Below are positions 40,460 to 41,023 of a DNA stretch of 41,023 bases, in pieces (the first letter of the stretch is position 1; each line of letters begins with the position of its first letter). This stretch comes from a virus. The stretch spans positions 1 through 41,023 of the IMG/VR virus record IMGVR_UViG_3300044796_000653; one strand, 5' to 3'. The notes under the pieces were generated by a model, which was not told where the DNA came from, did no database searches, and worked only from the letters and a program-made list of their open reading frames with translations. Both the position numbers and the translations under genes were made by a program.

Positions 40460-41023
40460 TCAGTCTAGGTTCGTTTGCGGGGAATTGCAACTAAATGTAG
40501 TTGCAAGGGCGTCTTGTAATTTCTGCCGCCACAGAGAGCGCGGCTTTTCCCGGAATTTGGATGACCAGCTCCCGGGCGGGAGCGTGGTATCCCATGCAAC
40601 CGTAGGCGAATCTGGCAGCCATTCTTCCCGGCCTTCACAAGTAAAAGGCTTGCCGGTAGCCCACGCCATGAAAACATGGAAGAAATCCGGTTTCTTGAAC
40701 GTCATCTGGTAGCGATTGCAGCGGACAGGCAGGGCAGCAATTTTCTTGCGAACCTGTGCCAGCTTGTTCCCGATGGCTGCCAGTGCCTTTTGCCTTTCTT
40801 CCTTGGTCAGTAATTTTGATTGCCTGAATTTTTCGCCATGTCGTTGCGTAGTGTGGTCGTTAACCTCAGCGATCAACATTCCCATACTGTGAAGCGCCTT
40901 TTCTTCGATGGTGATCCAGTCCGGTGCCCGGGCGATCTCTGAAATCCCGTAGCGGTTGCCTTTGACATAGCCTTGGTTGTCATTGCCCTTGGCCTTGGAC
41001 ATATAACCGGCAGCTTTCGCCAT
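40460..41023 (-). CDS. Rolling-circle replication initiator, C-terminal part (partial)
   Basis: 187 visible residues that run to the window edge. The methionine at the edge may be internal. The first visible residues, KAAGYMSKAKGNDNQGYV then GNRYGIS, resemble motif III (Y-x-x-K) and the following glycine-aromatic segment of HUH replication initiators of inoviruses and small plasmids. The HUH motif itself would lie to the right of the window. The rest is basic and helical, with several tryptophans. It suggests an integrated filamentous phage or plasmid-like element. Moderate certainty because the catalytic part is missing. Confidence 0.55.
   Translation of the reverse strand: MAKAAGYMSKAKGNDNQGYVKGNRYGISEIARAPDWITIEEKALHSMGMLIAEVNDHTTQRHGEKFRQSKLLTKEERQKALAAIGNKLAQVRKKIAALPVRCNRYQMTFKKPDFFHVFMAWATGKPFTCEGREEWLPDSPTVAWDTTLPPGSWSSKFREKPRSLWRQKLQDALATTFSCNSPQTNLD

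Larger units (their letters stand above)
35987..41023. mobile_element. Second integrated element in tandem (right end outside window)
   Basis: Begins after the second tRNA half with its own IHF box and arm-type repeats. It holds an AT-rich two-gene conflict-type module, a HicAB pair and part of a rolling-circle-type replication gene. It has no visible integrase, so it may be a remnant, depend on another integrase, or carry one beyond the window. The right border cannot be seen, and the replication gene may belong to yet another element. Confidence 0.5.

Noticed and set aside
1-41023. CRISPR array, insertion sequence or rRNA
   Set aside because: No regularly spaced direct repeats with unique spacers, no transposase-like ORF with terminal inverted repeats, and no rRNA sequence was seen.

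Overview
The window suggests a gammaproteobacterium. Only two features look like host chromosome: an M18-family aminopeptidase gene at the left edge and the tRNA-Leu(UAA) gene beside it. Everything to the right appears to be mobile DNA stacked on that tRNA. No species can be named from the sequence.

Region 1 (about 1366-35943) is a complete-looking P2-family temperate prophage. Its late genes have an HP1/K139-like layout: DUF2586-type sheath, DUF2597-type tube, DUF2590-type protein, and baseplate and spike genes at the end of the late operon. From left to right it holds the attL core in the tRNA anticodon loop; an IHF box and paired arm-type repeats; leftward integrase and repressor genes; a divergent control region with two promoters and operator-like palindromes; a Cox-like regulator; and a primase-helicase followed by a possible origin made of paired GTTAC/GTAAC repeats. 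Next come small early and accessory genes (J-domain protein, HNH nuclease, ASCH-like protein, an Ash/C4-RNA-like locus, a BRCT-domain moron on the minus strand and a HicAB module). An Ogr/Delta-type zinc-finger gene precedes the virion genes. Portal and terminase ATPase run leftward. Scaffold, capsid, terminase nuclease, head and tail completion, sheath, tube, lysis, chaperone with -1 frameshift, tape measure, baseplate, fibre and spike run rightward. The end of the late operon is followed by a possible cos region and a second pair of arm-type repeats.

Region 2 (about 35930 to the right edge) starts with a second tRNA-Leu 3' half. An IHF box lies at the same distance from its CCA end as at the left end, followed by a different set of arm-type repeats (GTGTAGACA). 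This looks like a second element integrated in tandem into the same tRNA, but no integrase for it is visible. It carries a strongly AT-rich, translationally coupled gene pair: a GHKL (histidine-kinase-like) ATPase and a roughly 740-residue protein with two phosphoribosyltransferase-like segments. A second, unrelated HicAB module follows, then the C-terminal part of a probable rolling-circle replication initiator running off the window.

The GHKL/PRTase-like pair is the best candidate for an undescribed system. I recognise no named system with this composition, and its place between stacked integrative elements and a toxin-antitoxin module fits a phage-defence or conflict role. That role is inferred from context. 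Other points of interest are the covarying tRNA halves, the A AAA AAG frameshift site in a tandemly duplicated tail chaperone, the inverted iteron-like array, the Ash/C4 RNA locus and a HicA toxin with almost no leader.
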